Assembly: GCA_958415525.1 (NCBI GenBank) | Contig: CATYZE010000016.1 | Span: 1 to 52,531 of the forward strand | Direction: 5' to 3' | Source: an uncultured Collinsella sp. | GTDB lineage: Bacteria; Actinomycetota; Coriobacteriia; Coriobacteriales; Coriobacteriaceae | DNA length: 52,531 nucleotides | Shown here: piece after piece, positions 28,199 through 36,588 of the stretch | Position numbering within the stretch: the first letter of the stretch is position 1 | Layout: each line of letters begins with the position of its first letter | Made by a program: the position numbers and the translations under genes | Notes under the pieces: model-generated | What the model was told of the DNA's origin: nothing | Seen by the model: only the letters and a program-made list of their open reading frames with translations | Databases searched by the model: none

Positions 28199-28735
28199 TT
28201 ACTTGCGAACAACCTTGACGATAGCATCGCCGGCGGCGACAGCGGAGTCGGCCTCGACGGCGAGCTCGACATCGGCGAACTCGGCGGTGTTGGACACGGC
28301 CACGACGACGCAGTCCTTGTAGCCGGCAGCGGCGATCTTGGCGCGGTCGATCTTGAGCATGGGCTGGCCGGCCTTCACGACATCGTCAGCCTTGACGAAG
28401 CCCTCGAAGCCGTCGCCGTTCATGTTGACGGTATCGACGCCAACGTGCACCAGGACCTCGATGCCGCTATCGGACTGCAGGCCCACAGCGTGACCCATGG
28501 TGACGGTAACCTTGCCGTCGCAGGGGGCATAGACCAGATCGTCCTCGGGCCACACGGCGCAGCCCTTGCCCAGGACCTCGCCACCAAAGACGGGATCGGG
28601 CACGTCGGCCATCTTGATGACCTTGCCCTTGACGGGCGAGCACAGCACGTCGGCGCCGGCAGAAGCAGAGATGGAGGCAGGAGCAGCAGCAGCCGCGGGC
28701 TCAGCCTTCTTCTTGAACATATCAAACAGACCCAT
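28199..28735 (-). CDS. PTS system IIA component, glucose type
   Basis: 178 residues from ATG 28735 (GAGGAG upstream). A short helical, Ala-rich N-terminus (about 1-28) is followed by the PTS_EIIA_1 beta fold. The phosphorylated histidine lies in IEVLVHVGVDTV, and the first His site in VTMGHAVGL. The protein takes phosphate from HPr and passes it to IIB domains. It is a free-standing IIA. The IIBC protein encoded at 43656-45083 has no IIA domain of its own, so this protein could serve it in trans (inference). In other bacteria such IIA proteins also regulate carbon use. Confidence 0.92.
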   Translation of the reverse strand: MGLFDMFKKKAEPAAAAAPASISASAGADVLCSPVKGKVIKMADVPDPVFGGEVLGKGCAVWPEDDLVYAPCDGKVTVTMGHAVGLQSDSGIEVLVHVGVDTVNMNGDGFEGFVKADDVVKAGQPMLKIDRAKIAAAGYKDCVVVAVSNTAEFADVELAVEADSAVAAGDAIVKVVRK

Positions 28736-28874
28736 ACGTTTTCTCCTCTTGATTAAGCGCAACGTTATGCGCATGCCTATGGTGATTATAGTGCCAATTG
28801 GCCCAAATTCTAAGGTGAGGACTCGAATCGAAACCCCACCAACGCCTTTATCCCAGCGGCACCCGTTTTGTTGA

Positions 28875-28952
28875 TTAGCCCTCGATGAGCCCCAGGAGCA
28901 CAAAGGCATTCCAGATGCCATCGTCGTCAACGCCGGTGGCCGCGTAGTCGGC
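28875..28952 (-). pseudogene. Orphan C-terminal coding tail
   Basis: A minus-strand frame ending in TAA (28875-28877) encodes about 25 residues with normal codon bias, including GIWNAFVLLGLIEG. No start or ribosome site lies upstream; the frame runs into the GGTA hairpin. It looks like the last piece of a gene whose body was deleted. The parent family was not recognised. The remainder of 28736-28874 contains the crr-type promoter region and a small GGTGAGG stem. Confidence 0.35.
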
Positions 28953-28956
28953 GGCC

Positions 28957-28985
28957 GGTCCGGCGTTCGGTAGAACGCCGGAACC
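28957..28985 (-). terminator. GGTA-loop hairpin downstream of the first GH1 gene
   Basis: Stem GGTCCGGCGTTC against GAACGCCGGAACC with loop GGTA. It has the same loop and position, a few bases beyond a minus-strand stop codon, as the trailing hairpins of structured copies 1, 2 and 3, but no large element accompanies it. Confidence 0.55.
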
Positions 28986-28993
28986 TAAATCCC

Positions 28994-30433
28994 CTATTCC
29001 AGGCCTTCCACGCCGTTGGACTTGATGATCTTCTGGTATGCGAAGAAGCTGTCCTTGCGGCGGCGCTCGTAGGTGCCGGTGCCGTCGTCGTACTTATCGA
29101 CGTGGATGAAGCCGTAGCGCTTGCGCATCTCGCCGGTGCCGGCGGACACCAGGTCGATGGGGCCCCACCAGGTGTAGGCGATCAGGTCGACGCCATCGGC
29201 GACGGCCTCGCCCATGGCCTTGATGTGGCTCTGCAGATAGGCGATGCGGTACGGATCGTGGATGGAGCCGTCCTCCTCGACCTCATCGTAGGCGCCCATA
29301 CCGTTCTCGACCACCATCAGCGGAATCTCGTAGCGGGCGTAGATCTCGTTGAGGGCGATGCGCAGGCCCAGCGGGTCGATCTGCCAACCCCAGTCGGTGG
29401 ACTCCAGGTAGGGGTTCTTGCCGCCAAAGGTCATGTTGCCCTCGGTCATCTCGTGATCCTTGTGGGTGCCCACAGTGCCGGACATGTAGTAGCTAAAGGT
29501 GTAGAAATCGACCTTGCCGTCGGCGATATCCTGCAGGTCGCCGTCCTCCATCACGAGCTCGACATCGTTTTCGGCCCAGAAGCGCTTGGCATAGAACGGG
29601 TACTTGCCGCGCACCTGTACGTCGGAGCAGTACCAGTTCATGGAGTTCATCTGCTGCTGCGTGGCGAACACGTCGACCGGATCGCACGTGGCAGCGTAGG
29701 AGAGGATGAAGCAATCCATGTTGCCCATCTTGAACTGCGGGTAGTGCTCGTGGGCGTAGCGCACGACGCGGCCGCCGGCCACGAACTGATGGTGCAGGGC
29801 CTGATAGCGCTGCTGAGCGGTGGTCTTGATGGCGCTTGCCGGGCCCTCGAAGCCCTGGATCAGGCCAGTCTCCATCATGGCGCCCATGTCCATGGTGCCG
29901 CAGTTGATCTCGTTGAAGGTGAGCCAGAACTTAACCTTGTCCTGGTAGCGGTCGAAGACGGTCTGGCAGTACTTCTCGAAGAAGCCGATGAGCTCGCGGC
30001 TCGCCCAGCCGTTGTACTTCTCGACCAGGTGATAGGGCATCTCGTAGTGCGAGAGGGTCACGAGCGGCTCGATGTTGTGAGCGCGCAGGCAGTCGAAAAC
30101 GCGGTCGTAGAAGGCGAGGCCGGCCTCGTTGGGCTCGGCGTCGTCGCCGTTGGGGAAGATGCGGCTCCAAGAGATGGACATGCGGAACATGTTGAAGCCC
30201 ATCTCGGCGAACAGCGCGATGTCCTCCTCGTAGTGATGGTAGAAATCGATGCCGTCATGATTGGGGTAGAAGCGGTTGGGGTCGATGTCGATCGTAATCT
30301 GGCGCGGTTCCTTGTAGCTGCCGCCCAAGAAGTGGTCGTCGACCGACGGACCGCGGCCGTCCACGTTCCAAGCGCCCTCAAACTGATTGGCGGCGGTAGC
30401 GCCACCCCAATAGAAACCCTCGGGGAATCCCAT
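28994..30433 (-). CDS. GH1 6-phospho-beta-glucosidase
   Basis: 479 residues from ATG 30433, chosen over ATG 30451 because GAGGAGG sits 6 nt before it. A single (beta/alpha)8 GH1 domain: FYWGGATAANQFEG at the start, acid/base Glu in LTFNEIN, nucleophile Glu in VVENGMG. The C-terminal SAGTGEMRKRYGF gives the S...K.Y set that binds the 6-phosphate. It hydrolyses phosphorylated beta-glucosides delivered by a PTS in the cytoplasm. It resembles the enzyme at 49408-50838 and shares its upstream boxes. Its transcript could be ended by the GGTA hairpin just after the stop. Confidence 0.95.
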   Translation of the reverse strand: MGFPEGFYWGGATAANQFEGAWNVDGRGPSVDDHFLGGSYKEPRQITIDIDPNRFYPNHDGIDFYHHYEEDIALFAEMGFNMFRMSISWSRIFPNGDDAEPNEAGLAFYDRVFDCLRAHNIEPLVTLSHYEMPYHLVEKYNGWASRELIGFFEKYCQTVFDRYQDKVKFWLTFNEINCGTMDMGAMMETGLIQGFEGPASAIKTTAQQRYQALHHQFVAGGRVVRYAHEHYPQFKMGNMDCFILSYAATCDPVDVFATQQQMNSMNWYCSDVQVRGKYPFYAKRFWAENDVELVMEDGDLQDIADGKVDFYTFSYYMSGTVGTHKDHEMTEGNMTFGGKNPYLESTDWGWQIDPLGLRIALNEIYARYEIPLMVVENGMGAYDEVEEDGSIHDPYRIAYLQSHIKAMGEAVADGVDLIAYTWWGPIDLVSAGTGEMRKRYGFIHVDKYDDGTGTYERRRKDSFFAYQKIIKSNGVEGLE

Positions 30434-30516
30434 AAGTGCCTCCTCGCTCATGCGTGTTGCTGATGAAACGAGTATGCCGCCGAGTCGCTCCAGGCCAGGG
30501 CGAAGGCGCCGATTTG

Positions 30517-30575
30517 GACACTTCTTTTCGCAGACGCGCGCTGCAACAGCGCTGCAGCTGAAACTTTTTGACACC
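30517..30575 (-). promoter_or_regulatory. Two-box regulatory region of the first GH1 gene
   Basis: Boxes GACACTTCTTTTCGC (30517-30531) and AACTTTTTGACACC (30562-30575), given in plus-strand order, lie 83 bp before the start codon. The same two boxes with the same spacing precede the other GH1 gene (50921-50980). The sequence between them differs, so the boxes are selected. Probably an operator pair or activator site overlapping the promoter. Confidence 0.65.
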
Positions 30576-30603
30576 GAAGGAGCGAAGACAATCCGCCCCG
30601 CGC

Positions 30604-31596
30604 TTACCGGCGGTATGCCGCGGGGGTGCAGCCATACTTGTCGTGAAACTTACGGTAGAAGAAGCTCATGTTTTCATAGCCCACCGCATGCGCAGCCGCC
30701 CCGGCCGTGGCGCCGCCGCGCAGAAGCTCGGCCGCACGTACCAGGCGTCGCTCCTGCACAAGCTGCCTAAAGGTCTTGCCCACATGCCGCTTGAGGAGCG
30801 CCGTCGCATAATTAGGGCTCAAGCCAAACTCCGCCGCCATCCCCTCGAGGGAGCATGCAGCGAATTCGCGATCGATATAGCCAAGCATTCCCGTCACCAG
30901 GGCAGTGGGCCCCGCCGCGCCGTCCGCCGCGCCGCGCACCAGCTCGCGCTCGTAGCAATCCATGAGCTCGGCCAAAAACAGCTGAAACAGACGCAAGACG
31001 ATCTCGGGACCGTTGGGGCTCGGGTCGTACAGCTCGCAGAGCATCTCCTGCATGTAGCGCCGAATCCGACGGCTCTCGCCGCAATGAAAACGGACATGGC
31101 CCCGATGGTCCGTCTCGCTGTTGAGCGCGTTGAACAAAAACCGCGAGACCGCGCTCTCGCGCGAGAGGCTCGACTCGAGACTCCGGCGCAAAAAAGAGCG
31201 TGAAACGGTCATGCTTAGCATGATGTCGTCCTCACCAAGCGCCGCCACGGCATGCGGGCAGAGGGCGTCGAGCAAAAGCACCTCGTTGCGGCCCAGCTCG
31301 AGCCTCTCCCCCGCCACCGTCTGCGGGCAGCGTCCGCGATACACATAGCTCAGCTCCACGTAATCATGCACGTGCTCGGGAACTGCATTAAAGCGCGAGT
31401 TTTTCCTTATCGTCAGGCCACGCGGCATGCCGGGCTGGGCATAGGCAAACCCTGGCTGCCCAATCTTGCGCACTGGGCATCCGTCGATTTCGACATGCTC
31501 GGTCATAATCGACCAATCAAATGCCATGCCGTCTTTATAAGCGATCTCACTGGTGCTCAGTTCGCTGAGCCTACGCTCGAGCTCGTCGATCTCCAT
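30604..31596 (-). CDS. AraC-family transcriptional regulator
   Basis: 330 residues. The N-terminal part (about 55-165) has cupin features, including HVHDYVELSYVYRG and a hydrophobic beta pattern, typical of sugar-binding AraC regulators. The C-terminal AraC domain (about 235-330) has two helix-turn-helix motifs, the second with the signature VGYENMSFFYRKFHDKYGCTPAAYR. It is divergent from the GH106-like gene with 114 bp between starts, so it most likely regulates that gene in response to its sugar (inference). The ATG is at 31596; no strong ribosome site is obvious. Confidence 0.92.
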   Translation of the reverse strand: MEIDELERRLSELSTSEIAYKDGMAFDWSIMTEHVEIDGCPVRKIGQPGFAYAQPGMPRGLTIRKNSRFNAVPEHVHDYVELSYVYRGRCPQTVAGERLELGRNEVLLLDALCPHAVAALGEDDIMLSMTVSRSFLRRSLESSLSRESAVSRFLFNALNSETDHRGHVRFHCGESRRIRRYMQEMLCELYDPSPNGPEIVLRLFQLFLAELMDCYERELVRGAADGAAGPTALVTGMLGYIDREFAACSLEGMAAEFGLSPNYATALLKRHVGKTFRQLVQERRLVRAAELLRGGATAGAAAHAVGYENMSFFYRKFHDKYGCTPAAYRR

Positions 31597-31710
31597 GGCT
31601 TGCCAATCGTTGATTTGGTCATAGTTCGTCGTGATTCAGATATTAGCAGAACGCGCCGACGCGTCCATAATCTGTGCTATGCAGCAGATCGATCGAGCCA
31701 AGGAGAATCC

Positions 31711-34302
31711 ATGACCGCGTACTATCAGCAGGTGCTCGAGGGCACATACGACAACCACGTGCTTCCGTTTTTGTGGATGAAGGGCGAGAGCCATAAGACC
31801 ATTGCCGAGTATCTGGAAAAGATCGCCGGCGCCGACATCCACGAGGTCTGTCTCGAAAGCCGCCCACACCCCGATTTTTGCGGCGAGGGCTGGTGGCGCG
31901 ACTTGCACTTTGTCATTGACGAGTGCAGGCAGCTGGGCCTTAAGCTCTGGATCTTGGACGACGCACACTTCCCCACGGGCTTTGCCAACGGCGCCGTCAA
32001 GGAGGCCGTGCCCGAGCTCCGCAAGATCGTGCTCACGCACCGCACGTTCGACATCGTGGGCCCCACGTCCGCCGCGAGCATCGCGCTCGCCAACATGCTC
32101 GACAAAACGGAGCGCTTCTACGGCGTGACATTTATGCAGGACGGCAGCCCCGTCGACGTCGCTTACCGAGTAATCGACGATGCAGACGGCAACCCCAGCC
32201 GCCTGGTCTTCGATGCACCTGCGGGCCTCACGCAGGCATGCGTGATGTTCACGAGCGGCAAGACCTCCTACAACGAGGACTACATCAATATGGTCGACCG
32301 CGCCTCGGTGGCGCAGCTCATCGATGCTGTCTACGAGCCGCATTTTGAGCATCTGGGCGATGAGTTTGGCAAGACGATCCTGGGCTTTTTCTCCGATGAG
32401 CCCGGATTTGCCAACGAGAAGGGCACCACGGGCCCCGATGGCATCTCGGACACGCTCATCGGCAAGGCCACCGCGCCCCTACCCTGGTCGGCCGAGCTTG
32501 AGCGTCGCCTACGCGCGGCACTGGGCGAGCGCTACCTGGCCGAGCTCCCGCACCTGTGGGACCGCGAGCCGGCCGGCGCGCACGTACGCCACGTCTATAT
32601 GGACATCGCGAGCACCCTCTATAAGGAGTGCTTCTGCGACCAGCTCGGAGACTGGTGCCGCGCGCGCGGCGTGCAGTACATCGGCCACGTTATCGAGGAC
32701 AAGGACTGCCACGCGCGCCTGGGCGTGGGCGCCGGGCACTACTTCCGCGCCGTGGGCGGTCAGGACATGGCGGGCGTCGACATCGTGATCAACCAGCTGG
32801 TACCCGGCATGGACCGCGGCCTTCACAGCTACGGACGCGGCGTGTGGGACCTCGAGTTCTATAACTACGTGCTGCCCAAGTTGGGCTCCTCGGCAGCACA
32901 CCTCGACCCCAAAAAGCAGGGGCGCTGCATGGCCGAGGTCTTTGGCGCATTTGGATGGCACGAAGGCCTACGCGAGATGAAGTGGATCGCCGATCATTTT
33001 TTGGTGCGCGGCGTCAATTGGTTTGTGCCGCATGCCTTTAGCATGGCCGCCTTCCCCGACTGGGACTGCCCGCCGCATTTCTATGCGCATGGCCAAAACC
33101 CCCAGTTTGCACACTTTGGGCAGCTCATGAGCTACATGAACCGTACGGCGAGCCTGCTGAGCGGCGGGCGCGCAACGACCCCGGTGGCGCTTCTCTACCA
33201 TGCGGACGCCGAGTGGGCAGGCGAGGCGAACTTTATGCAGCATGTCGCCTCCGAGCTTTTGCGCGCGCAGGTCGACTTTGACATCGTGCCGGCAGAGGCA
33301 TTTGAGGACGCAGGGCGCTATGCCGTTGAAATTGCCGCAGACGGTAGCGGCTTTAGCGTGAACGGCCAGGCATACCGCTGCCTGGTGATGCCCGGAGCCG
33401 AGTTTGTCGGCGGAGCCGTGCTCGACTTTGCCGCGCGTGCCGCAGCCGCAGGTGTTGCCGTGTACGCGCTGGATGAGTTGCCGAACAAGCGCTACGACGG
33501 TGACACTGCAGGCCGCGAGGGCTTTGCCTCCCTGGATGCAGCCGCGGTCGCCGACATCAAGCTCCTGGCGACCACCGAGCTCGCAGACACACTTGCCAAT
33601 ACCGGCATGCAGACCGTGGTTTGCGCCGAGCCCCAGCCCTGGCTGCGCGCACTGCGCTACGAGCGGGCGGGCGAGAGCTATCTGATGCTCGTCAACGAGC
33701 ATCCCAAGCAGGGCATCTCCACTCAGGTTGCGCTTGCCGACGGCACGCCCGTCGCAGGCGCGCGCCTCGATCTGCTCAACGGCACCGAGCCCGCCGCCTT
33801 TGACGGCACGCTCGAGCTGGCTCCCTACGAGAGCTGCATCGTGGTCCTTGGGGCTACAGGTTCCGCCGGCGCGGCAACCGCTGGAGACGAAGCCGCATGC
33901 ATCGACAGGCCCTGGACGGTTGCCTTCTCTGCCCCTGGTACCGATGCCTTTGGCGAGTCTGTTGAGCTTGCAGACCTGCACGACCTTTCCTCGGCCGAGT
34001 TCCCCGGCAAGGCCGGCACGTTCCGCTACCAGGCCTCCTTTGTCCTGGGCGAAGCGGCCAGCCGCGCTGTCATCGACCTTGGGGAGGTCTTTGAGACCGC
34101 AACCGTCACCCTCGACGGCAAATCCCTCGGCACGCGCATCTGTCCGCCTTACCGCTTTGAGGCCGGCGCGCTTTTGGCCGGTGAGCACGCGCTTACGATT
34201 GACATCATCAACACCCTCGACCATGCCGTCCCCGACGTGTTCGGCATGACCGAGCCCTCCGAGCCCAGCGGTCTCTTGGGGCCCGTACGTGTGCTCGGGT
34301 AA
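31711..34302 (+). CDS. Glycoside hydrolase related to GH106 alpha-L-rhamnosidases
   Basis: 863 residues from ATG 31711 (AAGGAGAA upstream); the frame is open further left but those codons overlap the regulator on the other strand. The N-terminal barrel starts with LPFLWMKGESHKTIAEYLEKI and contains GLKLWILDDAHFPTGFANG, resembling the GH106 region with its D/E-rich loop. Later come FFSDEPGFA, with possible catalytic acids, and HFLVRGVNWFVPHAFS. The C-terminal ~110 residues form a GH2-like beta-sandwich (FRYQASFVLG, AVIDLGEVFETATVTLDGKSLG). There is no signal peptide, so it acts in the cytoplasm on imported oligosaccharides. The substrate, perhaps rhamnosides, is a guess from family resemblance. 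Confidence 0.75.
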   Translation: MTAYYQQVLEGTYDNHVLPFLWMKGESHKTIAEYLEKIAGADIHEVCLESRPHPDFCGEGWWRDLHFVIDECRQLGLKLWILDDAHFPTGFANGAVKEAVPELRKIVLTHRTFDIVGPTSAASIALANMLDKTERFYGVTFMQDGSPVDVAYRVIDDADGNPSRLVFDAPAGLTQACVMFTSGKTSYNEDYINMVDRASVAQLIDAVYEPHFEHLGDEFGKTILGFFSDEPGFANEKGTTGPDGISDTLIGKATAPLPWSAELERRLRAALGERYLAELPHLWDREPAGAHVRHVYMDIASTLYKECFCDQLGDWCRARGVQYIGHVIEDKDCHARLGVGAGHYFRAVGGQDMAGVDIVINQLVPGMDRGLHSYGRGVWDLEFYNYVLPKLGSSAAHLDPKKQGRCMAEVFGAFGWHEGLREMKWIADHFLVRGVNWFVPHAFSMAAFPDWDCPPHFYAHGQNPQFAHFGQLMSYMNRTASLLSGGRATTPVALLYHADAEWAGEANFMQHVASELLRAQVDFDIVPAEAFEDAGRYAVEIAADGSGFSVNGQAYRCLVMPGAEFVGGAVLDFAARAAAAGVAVYALDELPNKRYDGDTAGREGFASLDAAAVADIKLLATTELADTLANTGMQTVVCAEPQPWLRALRYERAGESYLMLVNEHPKQGISTQVALADGTPVAGARLDLLNGTEPAAFDGTLELAPYESCIVVLGATGSAGAATAGDEAACIDRPWTVAFSAPGTDAFGESVELADLHDLSSAEFPGKAGTFRYQASFVLGEAASRAVIDLGEVFETATVTLDGKSLGTRICPPYRFEAGALLAGEHALTIDIINTLDHAVPDVFGMTEPSEPSGLLGPVRVLG

Positions 34303-34361
34303 CGCCCCGGGCGCAAACGGCGCAACAAGGACAGCGCCCCAGGTAGAGCCCACAACAGCGA

Positions 34362-34499
34362 GCGGGCCCCTGGTGCGGCAGATTGGGCCGAAAGAGGAGG
34401 GATGCGTGCTTCCGCACGCGCCCGACGATTGAAGCCCAAGGTGCCGTGCCAGGGGCCCGCGCAGCGTCGAGCGGTCCGTCGTTCATAGACCGGCGGACC
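34362..34499 (+). ncRNA. Structured element, copy 4, in the rpiR leader
   Basis: Outer stem GCGGGCCCCTGG pairs with CCAGGGGCCCGC (ending 34460). Internal loop GCAGATTGGG against CCCAAGGTGC is the same loop as in copies 1-3 but with its two strands exchanged. The second loop, CCGAAAGAGGAG against CGACGATTGAAG, keeps the original strand order. The apical hairpin is GCGTGC-TTCC-GCACGC. A further hairpin (34473-34499, GGTCCG/CGGACC) follows. It lies after the GH106-like gene and 75 bp before the rpiR start, so it may be a 3' UTR or a leader. Confidence 0.65.
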
Positions 34500-34574
34500 A
34501 AAACTCCCAGCCAAGCCGAACGTTTTATTTATCGCTATGATTGGTTTATCGCGACGCAAACGCATAGGAGCCAT

Positions 34575-35429
34575 ATGGATATCAGGCGAAAGATCACGCA
34601 GGGCAAAAGCCTCACCCCCACCGAGCAACAACTTGGGCAAACGGCCCTCGCCATGGGCGAGGATGTGCGCGGGCTTTCCATTAAGGAATTTGCCGCGCGC
34701 GCCAACGTTTCGGTCGCGAGCGTGCACCGCTTTTGCAAAAAGCTCGGCCTCGAGGGCTTCAAAGATCTCAAGGTCGAGCTCATCCGTCTGGCAACCGAGG
34801 CAGGCAACCGGCGCGACGTGGACATTAATTTTCCCTTCGATGCCACCTCCACCCCCGCGCAGGTAATGGAGCGCATGGAGGGGCTCTACCAGACCACCTT
34901 GGCCGAAACGCAGGAGCTGCTCGACCCCGCACAGCTCGACCAGGCCGCCAAGCTCGTCATGCGCGCCGGCACTGTGGACATCTACACGGGCTCGCATAAC
35001 CTGTATCCAGCGGGAATGTTCCGCGATCGCTTGCTTTCCGCCGGCAAAAGCGCGACGTGCCACGACAGTATCGAGACGCAGATGCGCACGGCGCTCGCCT
35101 CGGGCACCGACCATGTGGCAATCGTCATCTCCTACAGCGGCCTTGCCCCCAACCTCAGGGAGATCTTGCCGATCCTCAGCAGTCGACATGTCCCGGTCAT
35201 CGTCATCGGCACGCCGTACTGTGCCCGCATTCACCCCGGCTTTGCCGCCTATCTCACGGTAAGCGACCACGAGAGTATGACGCACCGCATCACGCAGTTC
35301 GCCAGCCATATCGCCGTGCAATACGTACTCGATTCGCTCTACAGCAGCTACTTTGCCAAAGATTACGCCCGCTGCTCCGAGTTCTTAGAGCGCTCGTTCC
35401 CCTACACCCGCCTCCCCGGGCTTAAGTAG
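34575..35429 (+). CDS. RpiR-family transcriptional regulator with SIS domain
   Basis: 284 residues from ATG 34575 (TAGGAG upstream). The N-terminal helix-turn-helix (about 1-75) has LSIKEFAARANVSVASVHRFCKKLGLEGFKDLKVEL, the RpiR/MurR signature. A SIS sugar-isomerase fold (about 110-250) with DIYTGSHNLYPAGMFRDRL and AIVISYSGLAPNLREIL binds phosphosugars. It probably senses a sugar phosphate and controls a nearby carbohydrate gene, with the GH106-like gene upstream or the PTS/GH1 genes as candidates (inference). Confidence 0.93.
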   Translation: MDIRRKITQGKSLTPTEQQLGQTALAMGEDVRGLSIKEFAARANVSVASVHRFCKKLGLEGFKDLKVELIRLATEAGNRRDVDINFPFDATSTPAQVMERMEGLYQTTLAETQELLDPAQLDQAAKLVMRAGTVDIYTGSHNLYPAGMFRDRLLSAGKSATCHDSIETQMRTALASGTDHVAIVISYSGLAPNLREILPILSSRHVPVIVIGTPYCARIHPGFAAYLTVSDHESMTHRITQFASHIAVQYVLDSLYSSYFAKDYARCSEFLERSFPYTRLPGLK

Positions 35430-35462
35430 CGACGAGCGTGGATTTTCGGACACTAACCTAAC

Positions 35463-35526
35463 GAGCGTGGATAATCTCCCACTTTGAGACCGTCACCGAG
35501 CCAAAAACGGGAGATTATCCACGCTC
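35463..35526. repeat. Palindromic repeat family G
   Basis: Perfect 18-bp arms GAGCGTGGATAATCTCCC (35463-35480) and complement (35509-35526). A truncated extra left arm, ACGAGCGTGGAT, lies 30 bp upstream at 35432. It is downstream of the rpiR stop. Confidence 0.7.
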
Positions 35527-35543
35527 ATTTCAGACTGATCATT

Positions 35544-35583
35544 GGGGACGTTCTTAAACGACTAGTCAAACAGGAACGTCCCC
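35544..35583. repeat. Palindrome family H
   Basis: 10-bp perfect arms GGGGACGTTC and complement around a 20-nt loop that contains GACTAGTC. It lies between family G and structured copy 3. Confidence 0.55.
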
Positions 35584-35634
35584 AAGTGCCGCATTTGGAG
35601 CAAGATGACGCCGCAGGCAGAGGACGGACAGCGA

Positions 35635-35774
35635 GCGGGTCGCATTTGAGACAAGGTGACGCGAAACGAAAGGGCGCTGACCTCCTGGTCGCGCCCTTGA
35701 AGTTGAACGTCAGATTGTCCAAATGCGGCCCGCGCAGCGTCGAGCCGTTACGCGGTTTGGTAAAACCGCGTAAC
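35635..35774 (-). ncRNA. Structured element, copy 3, downstream of pyrE
   Basis: In plus-strand order: outer stem GCGGGTCGCATTTG against CAAATGCGGCCCGC; loop CAAGGTGAC against GTCAGATTG; second loop GCGAAACGAAA against TTGAAGTTGAAC; apical hairpin GGGCGCTGACC with loop TCCT. The loop-adjacent pair changes together from C-G (copies 1, 2) to A-T here. The GGTA-loop hairpin at 35747-35774 ends on the first base of the pyrE stop codon. The flank GCAGGCAGAGGACGGACAGCG is shared with copy 2. Confidence 0.65.
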
Positions 35775-36454
35775 TAACGGACTCCGTACTGCTCGTAGTA
35801 GGCGTCGATGGCGGTCTTGAGTTCGTCGTCGATGACAACCTTGCCGTCGATCTCGTGGTTGTAGAGGGTCTCGACGACCTCGGCCATGGAAACGATGCTC
35901 GCGACGGGGAAACCGTACTTGGCCTCGATCTCCTTCTGCGCGGTGGTCACGCCACCCTTGCCGACCTCCATGCGGTTGAGGGACACGATCAGGCCCTTGA
36001 TCTCGACATCGGCAGCGGCCTTGACCTTGGGATAGGTCTCGTCGATGGACTTGCCGGAGGTGGTGACGTCCTCGACCATAATCACGCGGTCGCCGTCCTG
36101 GGGCTCGTAGCCCAGCAGGTTGCCCTTGTCGGCGCCATGGTCCTTGGCCTCCTTGCGGTCGCAGCAGTATTTGACCTCCTTGCCGTACAGCTCATGGTAG
36201 GCAATAGCGGTCACGACGGCCAGCGGAATACCCTTGTAGGCCGGCCCGAACAGCACGTCAAAGTCGTCGCCAAAGTTATCGTGGATAGCCTGGGCATAAT
36301 ACTCGCCCAGCTTCTTGAGCTGATAGCCCGTCACGTAGGCGCCGGCGTTCATAAAGAACGGGGACTGACGGCCGCTCTTGAGCGTAAAGCTGCCGAACTT
36401 AAGAACGTCGGACTCGACCATAAACTTGATGAACTCTTGCTTGTAAGCCTCCAT
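35774..36454 (-). CDS. pyrE: Orotate phosphoribosyltransferase
   Basis: 226 residues. It converts orotate and PRPP to orotidine 5'-phosphate in pyrimidine synthesis. It begins with a substrate loop, LKFGSFTLKSGRQSPFF (about residues 18-34); GPAYKGIPLA and the PRPP-binding motif VIMVEDVTTSGKS are typical. Its length is that of the longer PyrE subgroup found in Firmicutes and Actinobacteria. AGAGGAG precedes the ATG. No other pyr genes are next to it, so it is probably monocistronic with its own promoter, and its 3' end carries structured copy 3. Confidence 0.97.
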   Translation of the reverse strand: MEAYKQEFIKFMVESDVLKFGSFTLKSGRQSPFFMNAGAYVTGYQLKKLGEYYAQAIHDNFGDDFDVLFGPAYKGIPLAVVTAIAYHELYGKEVKYCCDRKEAKDHGADKGNLLGYEPQDGDRVIMVEDVTTSGKSIDETYPKVKAAADVEIKGLIVSLNRMEVGKGGVTTAQKEIEAKYGFPVASIVSMAEVVETLYNHEIDGKVVIDDELKTAIDAYYEQYGVR

Positions 36455-36545
36455 GCGGGCTCCTCTCGTAATCGCGTACGTGCCTCACAGTTTAGCGCAG
36501 GCAGGACGTCGATGCGGTCGCGCTTTGCCGAGTCTGCAGCCGGCA

Positions 36546-36582
36546 AAAACCACCACAAAGGTGTCCCCTTTGTGGTGGTTTT
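36546..36582 (-). terminator. Family A hairpin acting as terminator after lipoprotein gene
   Basis: Perfect 16-bp stem, AAAACCACCACAAAGG and complement, with a 5-nt loop; TTTTT follows on the minus strand. It sits 7 bp after the stop of the lipoprotein gene. The same sequence family recurs at 40281, 50998 and 52343. Confidence 0.8.
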
Positions 36583-36588
36583 GGTGCG

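Noticed and set aside
28809..28840. tRNA T-arm-like sequence TCGAATCGAAACCCC
   Set aside because: No acceptor stem, D arm or anticodon arm can be built around it.
29102..30463. Plus-strand open frames opposite the GH1 genes (also 49441-50976)
   Set aside because: Antisense shadows; both GH1 genes on the other strand have complete catalytic motifs.
31252..31710. N-terminal extension of the GH106-like protein
   Set aside because: It overlaps the AraC regulator on the other strand; ATG 31711 has AAGGAG and family similarity begins there.
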